From Argentina anserina (Eukaryota > Streptophyta > Magnoliopsida > Rosales > Rosaceae), in the NCBI RefSeq assembly GCF_933775445.1, contig NC_065878.1:22766395-22830394 (forward strand): a DNA stretch of 64,000 nt, written 5' to 3'. Positions 61,056 through 64,000 of the stretch are shown here, in pieces. The notes beneath the pieces are model-generated. The model was not told the origin of the DNA. It did not search any database and worked only from the letters and a program-made list of their open reading frames with translations. A program made the position numbers and the translations under genes. Within the stretch, counting starts at the first letter, position 1. The number at the start of each line of letters is the position of its first letter.

Positions 61056-61515
61056 AATTTTCAATTCCCTTCCAGATAAATAAACGTGCCGGTAGTATTA
61101 ATAGAAATCGGACAAAACTACAGTGAACCAAGATTGGGATTAGGGTTACTTAGCGGGGTAGACAGATCAAAACGGACGGAAATGTAACCCGAAATATACA
61201 CAAATTATAATGAGGTGTCGACTTCAGTTGTTTATGTCTAGGATTTCATGTCTCCATCTAGCATTTTCCAATGAGTAAAAACTTTTTTTTCCAAGGAGAT
61301 CAATAGCAAAATGTCTAGTATTTCTTTTATAAGGAACTGAACTTCAATGGGTTTGGATCCCCACGTATTTAGTATCGAAACTACTAAAAACCTGCCAAAA
61401 TCAAGAATGTAAACTTATGGTAACATGGTAACTATCATTGTGGTGGTTGTTTAATTCTTTCACCGAATAAAAGATGGATGAACAAAGAAAACAGAAAGGC
61501 TAAGCTTTACTCAAT
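61056..61515. other. ERDJ2 downstream region
   Basis: No gene seen; the 3' UTR of ERDJ2 probably begins near 61500. Confidence 0.5.
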
Positions 61516-61520
61516 GTGTT

Positions 61521-64000
61521 TTATTCCTCCTCTGAATCTGAACCTTCTGAATCTGTGCCTTCTTTGTGTGCATCGCCATTTGCAGCAGGGCCTTTCTGTT
61601 TTGTATCCTGTTGTTCATCCGCCTCATCTTCACTGTACTCACTCTCATAATCCTCGTCGTATTCCTCGTCATCAACATCTTCCTCCTCTTCAATCCCGTC
61701 CTCTGTAATTGGTCCATCTTCCGCAAAACCGCCACGTGTACCAGCTCGGGTACGCTTCAAAATCTTTACCTTCAAATTTGTCCTTCTATCACAACCAAGC
61801 CAAGAGTCGCACAGACAGTAACACGTCAAATTGTAGTTCCCCTCTGCTGGGGCAGGTAACTTGCCAGTTACCAATCTAGATCCACTCTTCACCTTGTCAA
61901 TGGTTTCTTTGACAGCGGCACTGATCTCCTTCATGTTTGCTCCTGAACCCTCCATTGTCTCCTCAATTGTCTTGGAAGCGGCAGTAATTGCTGCAGCTTC
62001 CTCCATGAAATTTACCTTCTGCCAGAACCAAACATTATTGGAAACACTGTCTGCAAGCAAAAACCAGAAATTTTCCTCCTTGTGAAACGGAAAGTAGGGG
62101 GCATGGGGAAGGGCACCAATCAAACCATTATCGCGTTGTAGTGTCACCCAAGCATTAACAGTGACAATGTCACCCTCTTGTATACCCTCTTCACCTTCAG
62201 TCTCACATTTAATGTCAAGTGATATGGAAGGCATTGCTGCTAAAACCATTTCAACATCTTCTACTTCAGCGGGCGAGAAACCAGCAACTTGAGAAAGCAA
62301 CTCAGCACGCTCTTGCATAGACATATCGCAGAGCTCCTGAAACACTCTCACCTTCTGCAAATGAAAGAACAAAATTTCGTTAGAAAATTAAGTCTAGATA
62401 TACTAATTGATTGGATCTACTTGTGCATTTAGTCTCAGAAACAGGATTCACAAACCTCTTTGTATTGATAACTGATAGAATTAGACAGTATTAAAAGCAG
62501 CAGCTATGCAAATTAGAATCTTTTAGCCGTAAGCAAGATAAAGATAATAGTATCCAGCATGAAACGGTCCAAGTCCAAACTCCACAGTAAGACTATTACC
62601 TTGCGGCCTATCTTTTTTACAACAGCCTCACTAAAATGTGGCAGCTGTAAAAAGGGGGCAATGCCTTCACTTGATCCTCCAGTAGCTTTCCTTGCACTTA
62701 GTGGAACAGCCTGCAGTAGATAGGTCATTGGAAAAGACCCTGAATTAGTCATATTTGTTGAAGCTAAGTGGATCCAGCTACGTGCTTACAATATAAATTG
62801 CCATTTCTTTGATAGAAGGAATGAAAAGGGATTCTACTCTTTTTGCAAAGTCAAACAAAAGAAATAAATATAGGTAACTTGATTGCCTAAATAAGGATCC
62901 ACAACATAACATTTTTTAACTTGATGTATGTTTCACGAGTGGTAAGCAAAATTCAAATTTTTTGGGACTAATATTTTGGTCAAATCACATGCAATTGGTA
63001 AACCATAAATGCGCCTTTGCTTAACACTTCAAGATGTTACTATTCAAAAGCATAAGCATCAATGTCTGCAGCAAAGAAAATCCTATCACTGACATAGATT
63101 TAGGGGTGAAGTAACATTCATCCTCCAGATTATTTCCGAGTACAAAGTATATTTCAGAGATTTCTCCACATTTCAATCAATATTTATATGGAAGGAAATT
63201 GAAGAGAATAAAATCTAGAGACATAGAGCACCAAAACCCAAGCATGAGTCTACCACTAGCAAAGCAAACACTCACTACGCAACCCACTAGGGATTGTAAG
63301 TAGGCCCACATCAATTAACATATCCATATCAATATATACAGATATTCAAGCATACAATTTAGACTGTTCAAGTTATATTACTTCGGTAGACTTATGCTGT
63401 TATAATTATTCTTTTTTTTTTAATTTCATTGAAGCTTTTCCGTGTGTGCACCCACAGACAGATAGAGACAGAAGTGCTAATAAAACGGGATGGTAGACAA
63501 TCACCTGAATTATGCACTGAGAAAGTTCAACCACACCAATAGCAGGCCTCAACCATCCCTGCCCCTGAGCATTGCGTGGAACCAGTGCCATCTACACAAA
63601 GTAAAGCATGAGTAAAAATGGCCTAACACACCAAATGTGAGTTCTCAAAAACAGGCTTAAGGAAAATCACAGATTTAGACCTCCAAAAGGACTTCTATTA
63701 GAGCCTGTTAATAAAATGCAAGACAAGAAATGAAGAGACCACCTTCATCAATTCTTCAAGGAGGCGAGGAGCAAGTTCCAGAACATGTTTAAAATCACCT
63801 TGCAGGTATGGAGATAATGATGCTGTCTCACGAGTTAACTGTGCTTGAATCAACAGTTCAGTCTGCATAGAAAGCGGCATATGGATAAGCAAAAGGATGA
63901 TTAGGACACAAGTAAACATAGTTATGTCTCAGAGCACTAAATACCTTTACAAGTGCTGGATGCTGCTTCCAAAATTTTGCCTGCTCTTGCTTAATGTTTT
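61521..64000 (-). CDS. ERDJ2: ER J-domain protein ERDJ2 (plant Sec63), 3' part, cut by window end
   Basis: Sec63 is the J-protein partner of the Sec61 translocon that recruits BiP for import into the ER. Five 3' exons are present: 64000-63945 (partial), 63862-63743, 63591-63505, 62710-62600 and 62354-61521, about 401 residues. The Sec63 (Brl) domain shows [58 protein letters not shown] and [15 protein letters not shown]. The last exon has the C-terminal Ig-like part with [20 protein letters not shown] and [20 protein letters not shown]. It ends with the acidic tail [10 protein letters not shown] that binds Sec62/translocon partners in the family. The N-terminal membrane helices and the J domain (HPD) lie beyond the window. 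All joined exons are in frame and intact. A duplicated broken copy of the last exon lies 1.5 kb downstream. Confidence 0.95.

Overview
This is a plant nuclear window, almost certainly a eudicot. Its spliced genes have GT-AG introns, AT-rich introns and intergenic DNA, CT microsatellites in 5' leaders, and plant-only families: a REVEILLE MYB, a HIPP metallochaperone-like protein, a PAM68-like protein and a plant PPR protein. Many DNA transposons and retroelement remnants are present. The protein flavour suggests Rosaceae, but that is only an impression and no sequence search was run.

Layout. 1-2378 is the 3' part of a long Ty3/gypsy-type LTR. 2379-24250 has little functional coding: two tandem copies of a broken RPS10 block (about 6950-11160) with a copia gag fragment between them, then a mosaic of TIR elements. 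Several of these can be delimited to the base by target-site duplications (hAT at 12107-12297, 14042-14850 and 21350-22245; MULE-like at 12367-13301). 16240-17570 holds a repeat array with hydrophobic coding capacity on the minus strand, interrupted by a TIR insertion. 24863-43590 is gene-rich: glutaminyl cyclotransferase (-) head-to-head with cytosolic HSP90 (+), a one-exon ELOF1-like gene (-), a third RPS10 pseudogene (-), a putative eIF4E-binding CBE1-like gene (+), and a RVE8/RVE6-type clock MYB (-). 44300-51830 has a HIPP gene (+), a 5'-truncated LINE with a 16-bp target-site duplication, and a PAM68-like gene (-). 52200-64000 has a DUF21/CBS (CNNM-type) membrane protein (-) whose C terminus and stop lie inside a CACTA transposon end, an EMB1417-like PPR gene (+), a broken partial copy of the ERDJ2 (Sec63) 3' exon, a complex tandem repeat, and the 3' half of the intact ERDJ2 gene (-), cut by the window end.

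Exon models for HSP90, CBE1-like, RVE, HIPP, DUF21/CBS and PPR were built base by base from splice sites, and each gives a total coding length divisible by three. The genes do not form one pathway. They are housekeeping or regulatory loci in typical plant order. Shared themes are protein folding (HSP90, ERDJ2), N-terminal protein modification (QC), translation (RPS10 remnants, CBE1-like) and clock control (RVE).

No unmistakable new system was found. The best leads are the exonised CACTA end in the DUF21/CBS gene, the minus-strand repeat array at 16240-17570, the diverged intronless ELOF1-like gene, the QC exon-1 frameshift, and the RPS10 pseudogene family with shared lesions.
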